A stretch of 64,000 nt of DNA from a candidate division WOR-3 bacterium (GCA_016926475.1 JAFGON010000021.1:1-64000), one strand, 5' to 3'. Counted from the stretch's first letter, positions 1 through 9,504 are shown. Made by a program: numbers and translations. The notes: generated by a model from the letters alone, not told the origin.

Positions 1-1230
1 ATATTCCCACCTTCCGTACCTTCCCAGCGGAAAAATCGAATTTTTCCCAAAGAAATCAAAAATCATTCTAAGCGATTTTTTTCTCTGAAAATCATACAAG
101 ATGTAAGCCGGGTTGATTTCCCTCACGAGTGAATTCTCCAAAATTGACGAAACATCAACAAGTCCCGCGTTCTTCAACTGATGAATTATACATTCTGCGA
201 GTTCTTTATTTCCAAAAGAAGGCAGTTTTTTGTATTCGCTCGATGAAATTTCAGCGTATATCGAAAATTTGTTTTTTGGAGCGTCGTAAAAATTAGAAGA
301 GCACCCGATTCTGTAAGGTAAAAAGTCCTTTTCGGGAAGGTATATCCAATGAAAATCCGGGCTATTCCCTTTGAAAGCCAGTTCAACGTCTGTCACCGAA
401 ACATGCTTTAATCCGTCAAAAGCGGATTTCAATGTTCCGCTCAGAGGAGGATAAGCTATATCTGAAAATCTATTCAGGGGCAATGTGTAAAACATTTTTT
501 CATATTTGTATTGACCTTTGTCCGTGACGATTTTCTTTTTCTTGTAGAGAATTTTTACAATTTCCTCACCTGTTTTCACCGATTGGAGTCCAGCACCAAT
601 CGACTTTGGCAATTCGCCTATACCTTTTTTGGGATAAAAAAATTCGCTGTTGTACCCAATACGGGTTTTGCTTTCTCTGAAAAACAGCGGTTTCAGAACC
701 TCTTCAAGTTTTACTTTTGGAACAAACCTGCCTGTCCAGTCCATAGACAGTTCTTTCGGATCCTTCGTCCACAATTTTATGTTGTAAGGCCTGAAAAAAT
801 ATTCATACATGACCTCTCCGAAGGAAGATTTGAAATAATCCTCTGTGTTTTTAAACTTCTTTTTTTCTTCTCTTTGGATAAAAGACAACAGGGCCTTGTA
901 GGCTTCTTCCCTTTTTAAAAACGCAAGGTTCGCCTGAAATGGATACGGTATGCGTTTTCCAGACCTCGAAATAAACGCCCTTCTCGTCTTTTTTAGGAGT
1001 TCTATTCCCAAACCCTTTACAAATTCATAAACATCGTTCCTAGAAAAGTGGAGGAGGTGCCCCGTATAGTCAAAAATCAACCCACCTTTTTTTGAAGACC
1101 TGCATAGTCCTCCTGTATCCAGTTCTTTTTCAACTAAAACAAAATCCACGAGTTTTCTTTGAAGAAAAAAAGCAGAAGTGAGTCCCGACAGACCCCCACC
1201 GGCAATAAATATTGTGTATTTTTCAGAAAT
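1..1230 (-). CDS. FAD-dependent oxidoreductase, amine-oxidase/UDP-galactopyranose-mutase-like (partial, runs off left edge)
   Basis: The 410 visible codons are open throughout and the C-terminus lies outside the window. An N-terminal dinucleotide-binding fold is plain: IFIAGGGLSGLTSA at about residues 7-20, followed by VLVEKELDTGGLCRS, which is the FAD-binding pattern of the protoporphyrinogen-oxidase/UDP-galactopyranose-mutase-like flavoproteins. FPLGRYGRWEY close to the cut edge fits the same family. No ATG, GTG or TTG lies close to the fold. The best start is ATT at 1230, five nt behind a perfect GGAGGT and one base after the stop of the upstream WecA-like gene; TTG at 1302 is an alternative without a clear SD. 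Its place downstream of wecA-like and ligase-like genes suggests a role in surface polysaccharide metabolism, but the substrate cannot be read from the sequence. Confidence 0.8.
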   Translation of the reverse strand, partial: MSEKYTIFIAGGGLSGLTSAFFLQRKLVDFVLVEKELDTGGLCRSSKKGGLIFDYTGHLLHFSRNDVYEFVKGLGIELLKKTRRAFISRSGKRIPYPFQANLAFLKREEAYKALLSFIQREEKKKFKNTEDYFKSSFGEVMYEYFFRPYNIKLWTKDPKELSMDWTGRFVPKVKLEEVLKPLFFRESKTRIGYNSEFFYPKKGIGELPKSIGAGLQSVKTGEEIVKILYKKKKIVTDKGQYKYEKMFYTLPLNRFSDIAYPPLSGTLKSAFDGLKHVSVTDVELAFKGNSPDFHWIYLPEKDFLPYRIGCSSNFYDAPKNKFSIYAEISSSEYKKLPSFGNKELAECIIHQLKNAGLVDVSSILENSLVREINPAYILYDFQRKKSLRMIFDFFGKNSIFPLGRYGRWEY

Positions 1231-1231
1231 C

Positions 1232-2236
1232 TCAGACCTCCGTCTTGAGAAGAATAATCCCGAAAAAAGAGCTGAGCAACACGAATATTCCCGCGATGAC
1301 AAAAGATAATGGCAGAGCTATATACACCAGCGAAAATGAAACAAAACCGGAAAGAAGGGCAAAAACCGAAATCACATAGAGGATTTTCCGGTCCGAAAAT
1401 CCTTTTTTTCTCAATCTCAGAGCAAAGTGATCCGGGGAGCCCAAGTAAAAAGGTTTTTTCTTTGCTATTCTTATCAAAACCACATAGACGAGATCATACA
1501 GCGGAACAAATAAAATGAACAGCGGAGCGAAAATACCCGTGCTGTAAGAGTGGCTGTAACCTACTCTCATGGAGAGCGCTCCTACCAGCAGTCCTATCAG
1601 CATGCTTCCAGAATCTCCGAGGAAAATAGTGGCTTTCGGCTTGTTGTATCTTAAAAATCCCAGAAGAGAACCGCACAAAATTATTGAAAGGGTTGCGATT
1701 TGGTAGTCAGACTCGGCAAACGCGAAAAATGCTATCAGCACAGCCGAGAAAAAAGCCGAAAGAGAACACATGCCGTCTAGGATATCTATTATGTTGAAAG
1801 CGTTCATGCAGGTCAAAAGCCAAAATACAGTGAGTGGAAAATTGACCCACCAGGGTAGGTTGACGACGTCTATCATCACGCCTGATTTTATAACCGTGAG
1901 AGCGGCGAATATTTGACCGGCGAGTTTTACAGAGGGTTTTAAAGCTTGCAGGTCATCCAGAATACCGACAATAATTATAATACTCGAAGATAGAAGAATG
2001 CCAAGGACAACATTGTCGAAAAAAAGAAAAGACGAAGCTGTGATCAAAACAGAAACGAACAGGGCTATGCCTCCGAGATAAGGTGTTGGAGAATCGTGTT
2101 TTTTCAGTTTATCATCAGGTATGTCGACTATTCCGAAAAAAAGCGCCGCCTTCCTCGCCAGCGGAGTCGTGTATAAACAGAGCAAAGCCGAAACTACAAA
2201 AGCACCTACGAGAGACAACTTTTCGTCAGAAAACAA
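1232..2236 (-). CDS. Polyprenyl-phosphate GlcNAc-1-phosphate transferase, WecA/TagO/MraY family
   Basis: Integral membrane enzyme expected to move a sugar-1-phosphate from a UDP-sugar to undecaprenyl phosphate, the first step of a lipid-linked polysaccharide. Family motifs are present in order: HDSPTPYLGG near residue 48, DDL at 94-96 followed by KPSVKL, NAFNIIDILDG at 145-155, FLGDSGS at 205-211 and SPDHFALRL at 267-275. About ten hydrophobic segments and a length of 334 residues are normal for the family. The TTG start sits 7-8 nt behind a strong GGAGG and overlaps the end of the ligase-like gene by 11 nt, so the two are probably translationally coupled. WecA versus another member of the family cannot be decided from motifs alone. 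Confidence 0.88.
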   Translation of the reverse strand: MFSDEKLSLVGAFVVSALLCLYTTPLARKAALFFGIVDIPDDKLKKHDSPTPYLGGIALFVSVLITASSFLFFDNVVLGILLSSSIIIIVGILDDLQALKPSVKLAGQIFAALTVIKSGVMIDVVNLPWWVNFPLTVFWLLTCMNAFNIIDILDGMCSLSAFFSAVLIAFFAFAESDYQIATLSIILCGSLLGFLRYNKPKATIFLGDSGSMLIGLLVGALSMRVGYSHSYSTGIFAPLFILFVPLYDLVYVVLIRIAKKKPFYLGSPDHFALRLRKKGFSDRKILYVISVFALLSGFVSFSLVYIALPLSFVIAGIFVLLSSFFGIILLKTEV

Positions 2237-4289
2237 TTCTCAACCTCCTCAGAGAATCCTGCGCGCGGGGTGAGATTTCGACTGTTTGGATAGAATCCAG
2301 AAACCCTGAAAACTCATCTTGAGCTTGGCAGGAATAAAGAAAAGTCGCGTAGGAAACAATAAAATCTTCTCTGTGTCGATATATGGGCTTTATTCTCTTC
2401 ATGAAGTACAATGCTTCATCCCTGTATCCTCTTTTGAAAAGTTTTTGCGAAATCGGCATCGCATAATTGAAATCGCTGACGAAAACAGTGTCCTGAAAAT
2501 TTTTGGAGTTTGAAAGCAGACTATCGAAGTTCCAAATTATTACCTCGCTTTCAGACACTTTATCCCATCGATAGGCGAATTCCAAAACCGCTATCGACCT
2601 CGGTTCAAGTTTCAAAGCTTCGGAAATCAAACTGTCTCTTGTTCTGCCATTAACTTCAAATTGCGCCAAATCGATTAAATTAGAAGCATTTTTCGGTTCA
2701 AGCAGAGCAACTTCGAGAGCCGCTTCATATATTTGAGAGCTGTCGCCTTTTTCACGTGCAAGGGCTAAAACTCTTTTCCATCTTCTGTAATCCCTCTCAA
2801 ATTCAGCCGACCTTTGCGCATGGTCGTATGCTTTTTGAAGCCAAAGGGTGTTTTTTGATTTTATCCAATAATATTCGTACACAAAACTTTTTATGTAATC
2901 CGTGTCGGGGTTTAAAGGATCAATAAAAGACAAAATTTGCAGTTCATTTTGACTGGATACTATTCTCTCTGTTTCACCGGACTGTATGTCTTGAGTGGCT
3001 TTCATGTAAAGTATTTTCGAAAAGAAAGCTGACAAGACCCAGATCAAATAAATCGCGAAAACAGCGAACATCCTTCTTTTGACTTTCAAACCCACTCTTC
3101 CAGAAACCTGCTCTTCCTTTCTCGGAAGGCAAATTCCTATGAAGATAGCCCCCAAATATTCGGCGAGGGGCGGGTAGAAGACCGTGTCAAAAAAACCTAC
3201 CAGCACAAGCCATAAAACCGCGAAAGAGAAAAAATCTGATTTGGCTTCCTTCAAAGGGATTCTCAAAGAATCTTTGACCGATCTGAACAATATTATAGAA
3301 AACATAATCAGCGCTGGAATTCCGGCTTCGACTGCAATTTCAAGGTAATTGTTGTGCGCGTATTCAGCGTATCTTCCGTGCCTGAATATTTGGAAGTTTT
3401 GAGCGAAGTTGTTTAAAAGCGATGAAAAGTGAAAACTGCCGGGACCAAATCCAAAAAGCGGTCTCATAAAAACCAAAAAAACACTCTGTTTCCAAATAAG
3501 TAGCCGTGTTAAATGATAAGGGTCGCTGCCGAAAACATCTCTGCCGCCGATTTTTTTTATCAAAAGGAAAACCATCAAGGCGAAAAAAGCTCCCGTTAAA
3601 ATTATACCGATTCTCTTCAGCCAGCTTCTGTTCATAAAGGCGAGCGGAAATATGAGAAAAGGTATGACTCTCGCCCCGGACAATAAAAGTGCTGTGGATA
3701 TCATGAAAATTGGTAAAAATAAAACCAAGAGCTCGTTCCTTGTCCTCAAATTTTTCTCTTTTACGAAGAAATGAACAGAGGCTATTAAGCATACCCCTAA
3801 AAAATGGGAGTAAAAATTCGAGTACGTGCCGAAAGTCCCTGAAGCTCTGGTTGAAAAACCTGCGGCGAATTGAACAATGCCGATTGCGGCTTGAAAAGAG
3901 CCGAAGAGCATCAAGAAGACTTCGATGTATCCTATCCGCAATTTGTCCCGGAGAAACTGGTTGGACAAGAAAATTAACCCGAAAAAAGCGAGCCATTCCC
4001 TCCATCTTTCAAAACTTCCATATGGAGTTGAGGACAGCCAAGCCGAAATACCTGCCCATACGGCTAAAAGACCTAAAATGACGGCGTATTTCGAACGGTA
4101 GAGCACAAAATTTTTATTTATGAAATTGTAAAGATAGAATCCGAACAGCACGAGAAAAGATATCTCAAGAATTAAAGGACCAAAGGAAGTTACACTGCCG
4201 TTGAACACAGCCAGTAAAAAGATAAAAGACAAAAGTGCTGTGTTCAGGATTATTTCAAATTTTCTCTCTTTGTTTCTATTTAAAATCAT
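2226..4289 (-). CDS. O-antigen ligase/polymerase-like membrane protein (Wzy/WaaL family) with C-terminal repeat region
   Basis: The first ~430 residues form about a dozen membrane segments. They contain the Wzy_C type signature AHNNYLEIAVEAGIPAL near residues 313-329, the periplasmic loop motif of O-antigen ligases and polymerases. The last ~230 residues are soluble, helical and TPR-like (for example EAALEVALLEPKNASNLIDLA), as in many bacterial ligase homologues. The expected role is attachment or polymerisation of lipid-linked glycans at the outer face of the inner membrane. The ATG overlaps the end of the pilR-like gene by 14 nt and the SD is weak, so translation may depend on coupling. Ligase and polymerase cannot be told apart here. 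Confidence 0.8.
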   Translation of the reverse strand: MILNRNKERKFEIILNTALLSFIFLLAVFNGSVTSFGPLILEISFLVLFGFYLYNFINKNFVLYRSKYAVILGLLAVWAGISAWLSSTPYGSFERWREWLAFFGLIFLSNQFLRDKLRIGYIEVFLMLFGSFQAAIGIVQFAAGFSTRASGTFGTYSNFYSHFLGVCLIASVHFFVKEKNLRTRNELLVLFLPIFMISTALLLSGARVIPFLIFPLAFMNRSWLKRIGIILTGAFFALMVFLLIKKIGGRDVFGSDPYHLTRLLIWKQSVFLVFMRPLFGFGPGSFHFSSLLNNFAQNFQIFRHGRYAEYAHNNYLEIAVEAGIPALIMFSIILFRSVKDSLRIPLKEAKSDFFSFAVLWLVLVGFFDTVFYPPLAEYLGAIFIGICLPRKEEQVSGRVGLKVKRRMFAVFAIYLIWVLSAFFSKILYMKATQDIQSGETERIVSSQNELQILSFIDPLNPDTDYIKSFVYEYYWIKSKNTLWLQKAYDHAQRSAEFERDYRRWKRVLALAREKGDSSQIYEAALEVALLEPKNASNLIDLAQFEVNGRTRDSLISEALKLEPRSIAVLEFAYRWDKVSESEVIIWNFDSLLSNSKNFQDTVFVSDFNYAMPISQKLFKRGYRDEALYFMKRIKPIYRHREDFIVSYATFLYSCQAQDEFSGFLDSIQTVEISPRAQDSLRRLRIVF

Positions 4290-5595
4290 ACTTTTTCATC
4301 TTTCTGTAGAGAGTAGAGACGTCTATTCCCAGAATTTTAGCCGCTTTATTTTTATTGTTTTTACAGGCCTTAAGGGTCTTAAAGATAGTCTCTCGCTCGA
4401 TTACATCAAGCGTCCCTGAAAAAGAACCGCTTTCCTCGCTGAGGTCTTCTTTGAAATCGTATAAATTTATCACTTCTTGTTCAGACAGGATGACTGCTTT
4501 CTCGATTAAATTTTCCAGTTCCCTGACATTACCCTTCCAAGGTTTGTTCACTAAAAAGCTTTCAGATTTTTTTGAAAGTTTTCTTTTAATGCCGTGTTTT
4601 TTAGAAAACAATTCCGTAAAATATAACGCCAAATTGACTATGTCCTGTTTTCTAAACCTTAGAGGGGGAATTTCAATGTTTATCACATTGACTCTGTAGT
4701 ATAGATCTTCCCTGAATCTGTTTTCCTCCACAAGCTTTTTTAAATCTCTGTTGGTAGCGACAATTATTCTGACGTCTGTTTTCACTGAAGCTGTCGATCC
4801 CAAGGGATTTATTTCTTTCTCTTGTATCGCCCTGAGAACCTTGACCTGAGTTGAAAGAGGGATATCTCCAATTTCATCGAGAAAAAGAGTGCCTCCGTCC
4901 GCTATTTTAAAAAGTCCGTCTTTGTCTTCGTGCGCTCCCGTATAAGATCCCTTTTTATGCCCGAAAAGTTCCCTCTCCAGCAGAGTTTCAGGTATAGCGG
5001 CGCAATTTACAGGGATAAATGACTTGTTTTTGCGAAAACTCCATTTGTGGATTAGTTTGGCTATGACGTCTTTGCCTGTTCCCGTCTCACCCGTCAGCAA
5101 TACCGTGGCATCTGTAGGTGCGACTTTTTTCAATTTTTCAGTCACCAAAGACAATCCACCCTCAAGTCCAATAATCTGCTTTTCGTTTTCGGTAAAACGC
5201 CTTCTCAAATATTGAGTTTCTCTTCTTAGTGAATTTTTTTCTATGACTGACCTAACTCTCGTGATGAGCTCACTCAAGTCAAAAGGTTTTTGTAAATAAT
5301 CGTCAGCTCCGAGCCTTAGTCCTTGAATAGCTGATTCCAAAGTTGCGTAAGCGCTCAAAAGAATAAAACCGGTGTTGGGAGAATCTCTTTTCACCTTTTC
5401 CAAAAGTTCCAAACCGCTCAAGCGCGGCATTTTCAAATCGCTTATCACAATATCAAAATTTTCCTTTTCCATTTTCGAAATCGCTTCGACTCCCGAATCA
5501 CATTCAACTGTCTGAAAACCTTCTTGAGATAAAGCCATGGAAACTACTTTCAAAAGACCAGTTTCGTCATCGACGATGAGAATTTTCTCGCTCAA
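4276..5595 (-). CDS. pilR: Sigma-54-dependent NtrC-family response regulator, PilR-like
   Basis: Receiver domain (KILIVDDE at the N-terminus, phospho-acceptor Asp about residue 53 in VISDLKMPR), AAA+ domain (Walker A GETGTGKD near 168, RFREDLYYRVNV, GNVRELENLIEKAV) and a C-terminal Fis-type HTH (AAKILGIDVSTLYRKMK). The sigma-54 contact loop is GSYTGA rather than GAFTGA. I chose the TTG at 5595: it shares TTGA with the stop of the kinase gene and follows GAGAG; upstream in-frame starts would add about 27 residues unrelated to a receiver domain. The gene lies directly after pilB, pilT, pilC and a PilS-like kinase, the usual PilSR position, so it probably controls pilus genes, although no pilin gene is in the window. 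Confidence 0.85.
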   Translation of the reverse strand: MSEKILIVDDETGLLKVVSMALSQEGFQTVECDSGVEAISKMEKENFDIVISDLKMPRLSGLELLEKVKRDSPNTGFILLSAYATLESAIQGLRLGADDYLQKPFDLSELITRVRSVIEKNSLRRETQYLRRRFTENEKQIIGLEGGLSLVTEKLKKVAPTDATVLLTGETGTGKDVIAKLIHKWSFRKNKSFIPVNCAAIPETLLERELFGHKKGSYTGAHEDKDGLFKIADGGTLFLDEIGDIPLSTQVKVLRAIQEKEINPLGSTASVKTDVRIIVATNRDLKKLVEENRFREDLYYRVNVINIEIPPLRFRKQDIVNLALYFTELFSKKHGIKRKLSKKSESFLVNKPWKGNVRELENLIEKAVILSEQEVINLYDFKEDLSEESGSFSGTLDVIERETIFKTLKACKNNKNKAAKILGIDVSTLYRKMKKYDFK

Positions 5596-7163
5596 TTTTC
5601 TCTCTTTTGAAAATTTTCCAAAACAATAAAAAATTCTGTTCCTTTGCCTTCTTCGGATTCTACTCTTATATCCCAACCGTGCATAGAGGCTATCTTTTTT
5701 ACTATTGACAGTCCAAGACCGTTCCCCTGGCCTGATTCAGTGAAAAATGGATTGAATACTTTAGAAAGAGATCCTGACTTTATTCCGACGCCGGTGTCCT
5801 TGACCGAAAGGAAAATTTTTTCTCCGTATCTGCGGGTTTTTATAAAGACTTTTTTCTCTTTGGAATCCCTGACCGCTTTGCAGGAGTTGCTCAAAAGGTT
5901 TAACATGACCTGTTTAAGCTGATTTTTGTCGGCGTTTACGATTATGTCATCTTCGAATTGATCGATGTTTATTTCAGCGTTGTCCCCGGTAATTGAAAAG
6001 CTTTTGACAGTCTCTTTAACGACTTCGCCTAATTTTATTGGTTTTACTTTTGGTGTAGGCATTTTTGAAAAAGACATGAAATGCTCAATCAGATTGTTTA
6101 TTCTGTCTACTTCATTTTTGGCTATCAGAGCCACTTCTCCGCCTTTTTCATCGAGATTTTTAGTCAGCAAGTCTATAGACACCCTTATGGATGCAAGTGG
6201 ATTTCTGATTTCATGGGCGATATTCGCGCTCATCTCTCCCATCAGCGCCATCTGGTTTATCTCGTTCAGTTTTTTGTCCTTTTCAATAACATCGGTAATG
6301 TCGTGTATTACCATAATGCGGCCTATTACGTTGTCTTTTTGGTCTACAATCTCATTAATATCGATTTTCAAACTTCTTTTTCTGCCGTCTATTCCAACAA
6401 GTTCAATAGACGAAATGTTTTCTTCAAACCAACTCCTGGCTTTTTGAGGTATAATTTTACCGGGTATGAGCATAGACATACCCGAAAACAGTATAAAAGA
6501 AGGGTTGACAAAAACAGTTTCGTAAGAACTGGTTACGCTTAAGAGACCTTCTTTAAGAGACCTTAAAATATCATCGGTAGTATGCCTGACATATTCTAAT
6601 TGCCGCGTTTTTACAGCGGTTTTTTGTTCCATCCAAATAGACATTGCTGTAATTATGGTCGAAGAAAACAGAGCGTATAAATACTGCGTCAAATAGCTGA
6701 AAGTTTGCGTGTTTTTTTGAAATGTCTTCCTGAAAAATTCAATTTTATCATCGGCAAAATAGTAGTATCCAAGCCTTTGAAACAAAAGCACAAAAAAGAA
6801 GACAAACATGGTCGTCGCAAGAGAAGCCCACCCGGCTTTCGCACCCTTTTTCATTGTGTAGACGAGTATCACGAGGAAATAAAGCATGTAAAGAGCGCTG
6901 TCCACCCCGCCGGAAATTACTATTACAGCAGAAGCTGTAATGACGTCGAAAACCAGTATGATTATCCACAGATTTCTCTTCGATAACAGAAGCTCGGTCA
7001 AACTCGACAGCGAAGAGAACAATGTTACAAAAAATATGTTTCTGATGGAGCTTTTGTCAAAGGGCAATGATACTATCAGCATTATCAGAAAAAAAAAGAA
7101 AGGGCGATAGAAAGCTATCGCCTCATCTCTGGCTCGAAATTTTAAAATGCTGAAATTATTCAA
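5592..7163 (-). CDS. pilS: Membrane sensor histidine kinase, PilS-like
   Basis: About six N-terminal transmembrane segments occupy residues 15-190, followed by a PAS domain (TTDDILRSLKEGLLSV onward), a DHp domain with the phospho-acceptor His at about residue 317 (NIAHEIRNPLASI) and an HATPase domain ending in GQGNGLGLSIVKKI. This is the PilS architecture: a polytopic sensor without a large periplasmic loop. The start is TTG, nine nt after the stop of pilC, with only a weak AAAGA as SD. The 3-prime end overlaps the regulator by four bases (TTGA). The cognate partner is inferred from adjacency. Calling it PilS rests on the operon, since kinase domains alone do not assign a pathway. Confidence 0.82.
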   Translation of the reverse strand: MNNFSILKFRARDEAIAFYRPFFFFLIMLIVSLPFDKSSIRNIFFVTLFSSLSSLTELLLSKRNLWIIILVFDVITASAVIVISGGVDSALYMLYFLVILVYTMKKGAKAGWASLATTMFVFFFVLLFQRLGYYYFADDKIEFFRKTFQKNTQTFSYLTQYLYALFSSTIITAMSIWMEQKTAVKTRQLEYVRHTTDDILRSLKEGLLSVTSSYETVFVNPSFILFSGMSMLIPGKIIPQKARSWFEENISSIELVGIDGRKRSLKIDINEIVDQKDNVIGRIMVIHDITDVIEKDKKLNEINQMALMGEMSANIAHEIRNPLASIRVSIDLLTKNLDEKGGEVALIAKNEVDRINNLIEHFMSFSKMPTPKVKPIKLGEVVKETVKSFSITGDNAEINIDQFEDDIIVNADKNQLKQVMLNLLSNSCKAVRDSKEKKVFIKTRRYGEKIFLSVKDTGVGIKSGSLSKVFNPFFTESGQGNGLGLSIVKKIASMHGWDIRVESEEGKGTEFFIVLENFQKREN

Positions 7164-7171
7164 ATATTCTT

Positions 7172-8395
7172 TTAGCCCGCATGCTCCATAAATGTTGAAG
7201 CCATTGTGAAAATTGGCAGATACATCGCCACAACAAGACCTCCTATGACTACGCCGAGAACAATCATTATTATCGGCTCAAGCGCTGCTGTAAGGTTTTC
7301 CACTGCTTGGTCAACTTCCTGGTCGTAAAAATCGGCTACTTTGGAAAGCATCACGTCAAGTTGTCCGCTCTGTTCTCCTATTCTGACCATTTGAATAACC
7401 ATCGGGGGAAATATTTTTTCCCTCGAAAGCGGTCCGGATATGTCCTCCCCTTCGCTTATTGAAGTTCTAGCCGCGTAAATTGCCTGTTCAACAAGAGAAT
7501 TACCGGAAGTTTTAGCCGTTATTTCGAGCGAGTCGAGAATAGCGACGCCGCTTGAAAGCAGAGTCGAAAGAGTTCTGGAAAACCTCGCTATGGATGTTTT
7601 TCTGACAAGAGGTCCAAACACCGGGATGAGAAGTACCAATTTGTCTTTTATGTACAGTCCTTTTGGCGTTTTGACGGCAAGTTTGTATCCTACGATCAAA
7701 CCGATTATGACAACGGCTATCAGCAAGAAAAATTTTCTTATAAAATCCGACAGCATCATTACAATTTGAGTGGGCAAAGGTAGATCAGCTCCGAGTCCTT
7801 CAAACATAGCTTTGAAAGTGGGCAAAACGAAAAGAAGAATTGCCGATACTGCTAAAATAGTGACTATGGTTATCATTGTAGGATAAATCATCGCTCCTCT
7901 GATTTTTGATAAAAGAGCGGCGGATTTTTCAAGATAAACCGCTAACCTTAGCAATATCGTGTCGAGCGCGCCTCCTTTTTCTCCGGCTTCGACCATGTTT
8001 ACATAAAGGTCTGAAAAAAATCTTCTATGCTTTCTCATCGCCTCCGCGACGGTTGTCCCCCCTTCGACGTCGCCGGCAAGTTCTTTTAGCGCCTTTTTGA
8101 AACCAGGGTTCTGTTCCTGCTCGTGCAATATTTCAAGGCACCTCATCAATGGAAGTCCTGCGTTTATCATAGTCGCGAACTGCCTGGTAAAAGTAGCCAT
8201 CTCTCTCGCGCCTATTCCAGTCGTCAACTGGACTTCCTTCATACGGTTGTAAAGCGTATCTTTTCTCTTGATTGAAATCGGAGTGATTTTTTTAGACCTC
8301 AGCTGTATCTTGGCGTCTTGTAAAGAATTGGCGGTTATTTCGCCATTCTCCTCGCTACCGTCACTCTTGACTCCTTTAAATACGAAGACAGCCAT
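7172..8395 (-). CDS. pilC: Type IV pilus inner-membrane platform protein PilC (T2SS F family)
   Basis: Inner-membrane platform protein that couples the pilus ATPases to pilin assembly. It has the two-repeat T2SSF architecture: repeat one starts around MATFTRQFATMINAGLPLMR and repeat two around IARFSRTLSTLLSSGVAILD, each followed by the characteristic helical stretch. Three hydrophobic segments sit near residues 165-190, 215-240 and 375-400, and the N-terminal ~60 residues match the short cytoplasmic lead (MAVFVFKGVKSDG). At 407 residues it is full length. It lies between pilT (18 nt upstream) and pilS in a co-directional operon. The GspF alternative is less likely because a PilT homologue is adjacent. 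Confidence 0.92.
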   Translation of the reverse strand: MAVFVFKGVKSDGSEENGEITANSLQDAKIQLRSKKITPISIKRKDTLYNRMKEVQLTTGIGAREMATFTRQFATMINAGLPLMRCLEILHEQEQNPGFKKALKELAGDVEGGTTVAEAMRKHRRFFSDLYVNMVEAGEKGGALDTILLRLAVYLEKSAALLSKIRGAMIYPTMITIVTILAVSAILLFVLPTFKAMFEGLGADLPLPTQIVMMLSDFIRKFFLLIAVVIIGLIVGYKLAVKTPKGLYIKDKLVLLIPVFGPLVRKTSIARFSRTLSTLLSSGVAILDSLEITAKTSGNSLVEQAIYAARTSISEGEDISGPLSREKIFPPMVIQMVRIGEQSGQLDVMLSKVADFYDQEVDQAVENLTAALEPIIMIVLGVVIGGLVVAMYLPIFTMASTFMEHAG

Positions 8396-8413
8396 ATATG
8401 CCTCCTGGGTATT

Positions 8414-9493
8414 TTATTTTCTAGATTTTCTGAAATCTTCCATCATTCTCTCGAGTTCTTCCGGATTCCTCGAGTTGGAGAAAGCTTGTTCAATGTTTAT
8501 GTCTTTTTTTGCCCAATGCTCGATAAGATTTTCGTTCATAGTCATCATGCCGAATTTTTTTCCAGCTTGCATGAAGTTATAAATCTGGTGAATCTTATCT
8601 TCCCTTATCAGAGCCGAAACAGCAGGAGTTACTACAAGAATCTCCATAGACAACACCCTGCCGCCTTTTATCTTGGGAATCAACGCCTGTGTCAAAACCG
8701 CCCGTAGGACAAAAGCTAACTGCGATCTGACCTGTGACTGTCTGTTGGTCGGAAAAATGTCTATTATTCTGTTTATGCTTTCGACTGCGGAATTAGTGTG
8801 AAGGGTTCCGAATGTCAAGTGGCCTGTCTCAGCTATAGTAAGTGCAGCTTCGGTAGTCTCTAAATCTCTCATCTCGCCAACCATAACCACGTCGGGGTCC
8901 TGCCTGAGAACGTATTTAAGGGCGGTTTGAAATGATTTGGTGTCAGACCCTACTTGCCTCTGGTTGACGATGCAAGACCTGTGTTGAAAGGTGTATTCAA
9001 TAGGGTCTTCCACAGTCACAATGTGTTTTTTCTTTTCAATGTTTATTTTGTTTATGAGAGCCGCAAGGGTCGTAGATTTTCCGCTTCCCGTCGGCCCTGT
9101 CACAAGCACAAGCCCCTTAGAGTAATTTGCCCATTCCGAGACTATCCTCGGTAGGCCAAGTTTGTCAAAGGACAGAATTTCGAAAGGAATTGTCCTTACA
9201 GCCATCGACACGTTTCCTCTTTGGAGAAAAGCGTTTGCTCTGAATCTGCTTACTCCGGGTATGCCGAAACTGAGGTCGAGTTCATGCTCGTTTTCGAATT
9301 TTTTCTTCTGTTCGTCGTTTAAAATCGAATAGACCAGCGCCTGCGCGCTGTCTGGTGAAAGCTTTGGGTACTGCGTGGGCAGTATGTCTCCGTCGACTCT
9401 GAAGACAGGAGGAGAGCCTACCGTCAAATGAAGGTCCGAAGCTTTTCTCTCGACCATTTCCCTGAGAAGATTTTCTATGCTGATGGTAGCCAT
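8414..9493 (-). CDS. pilT: Twitching motility ATPase PilT (pilus retraction)
   Basis: Hexameric ATPase that drives pilus retraction. Walker A GPTGSGKSTT is at about residues 132-141, the Asp box VEDPIEYTFQHRSCIVNQRQVG follows, Walker B lies in DVVMVGEMRDLET and the His box in HLTFGTLHTNSA. The short N-terminal domain (IENLLREMVERKASDLHLTVGSPP) and total length of 359 residues are typical of PilT rather than PilB. The C-terminus has the PilT-like ILVVTPAVSALIREDKIHQI. It sits between a PilB-type ATPase (12 nt upstream) and pilC. Presence of PilT indicates a retractile type IVa-like pilus rather than a type II secretion system. Confidence 0.93.
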   Translation of the reverse strand: MATISIENLLREMVERKASDLHLTVGSPPVFRVDGDILPTQYPKLSPDSAQALVYSILNDEQKKKFENEHELDLSFGIPGVSRFRANAFLQRGNVSMAVRTIPFEILSFDKLGLPRIVSEWANYSKGLVLVTGPTGSGKSTTLAALINKINIEKKKHIVTVEDPIEYTFQHRSCIVNQRQVGSDTKSFQTALKYVLRQDPDVVMVGEMRDLETTEAALTIAETGHLTFGTLHTNSAVESINRIIDIFPTNRQSQVRSQLAFVLRAVLTQALIPKIKGGRVLSMEILVVTPAVSALIREDKIHQIYNFMQAGKKFGMMTMNENLIEHWAKKDINIEQAFSNSRNPEELERMMEDFRKSRK

Positions 9494-9504
9494 TTATCCT
9501 CCTG

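Noticed and set aside
511-918. Plus-strand 135-codon open frame
   Set aside because: Antisense to the flavoprotein gene, whose frame is open and motif-bearing over the whole region.
3364-4005. Minus-strand 213-codon open frame
   Set aside because: Alternative frame inside the O-antigen-ligase-like gene, without a membrane pattern or family motifs.
5965-6447. Plus-strand 160-codon open frame, and the overlapping one at 6081-6542
   Set aside because: Both are antisense to the PilS-like kinase core with its intact His and ATPase motifs.
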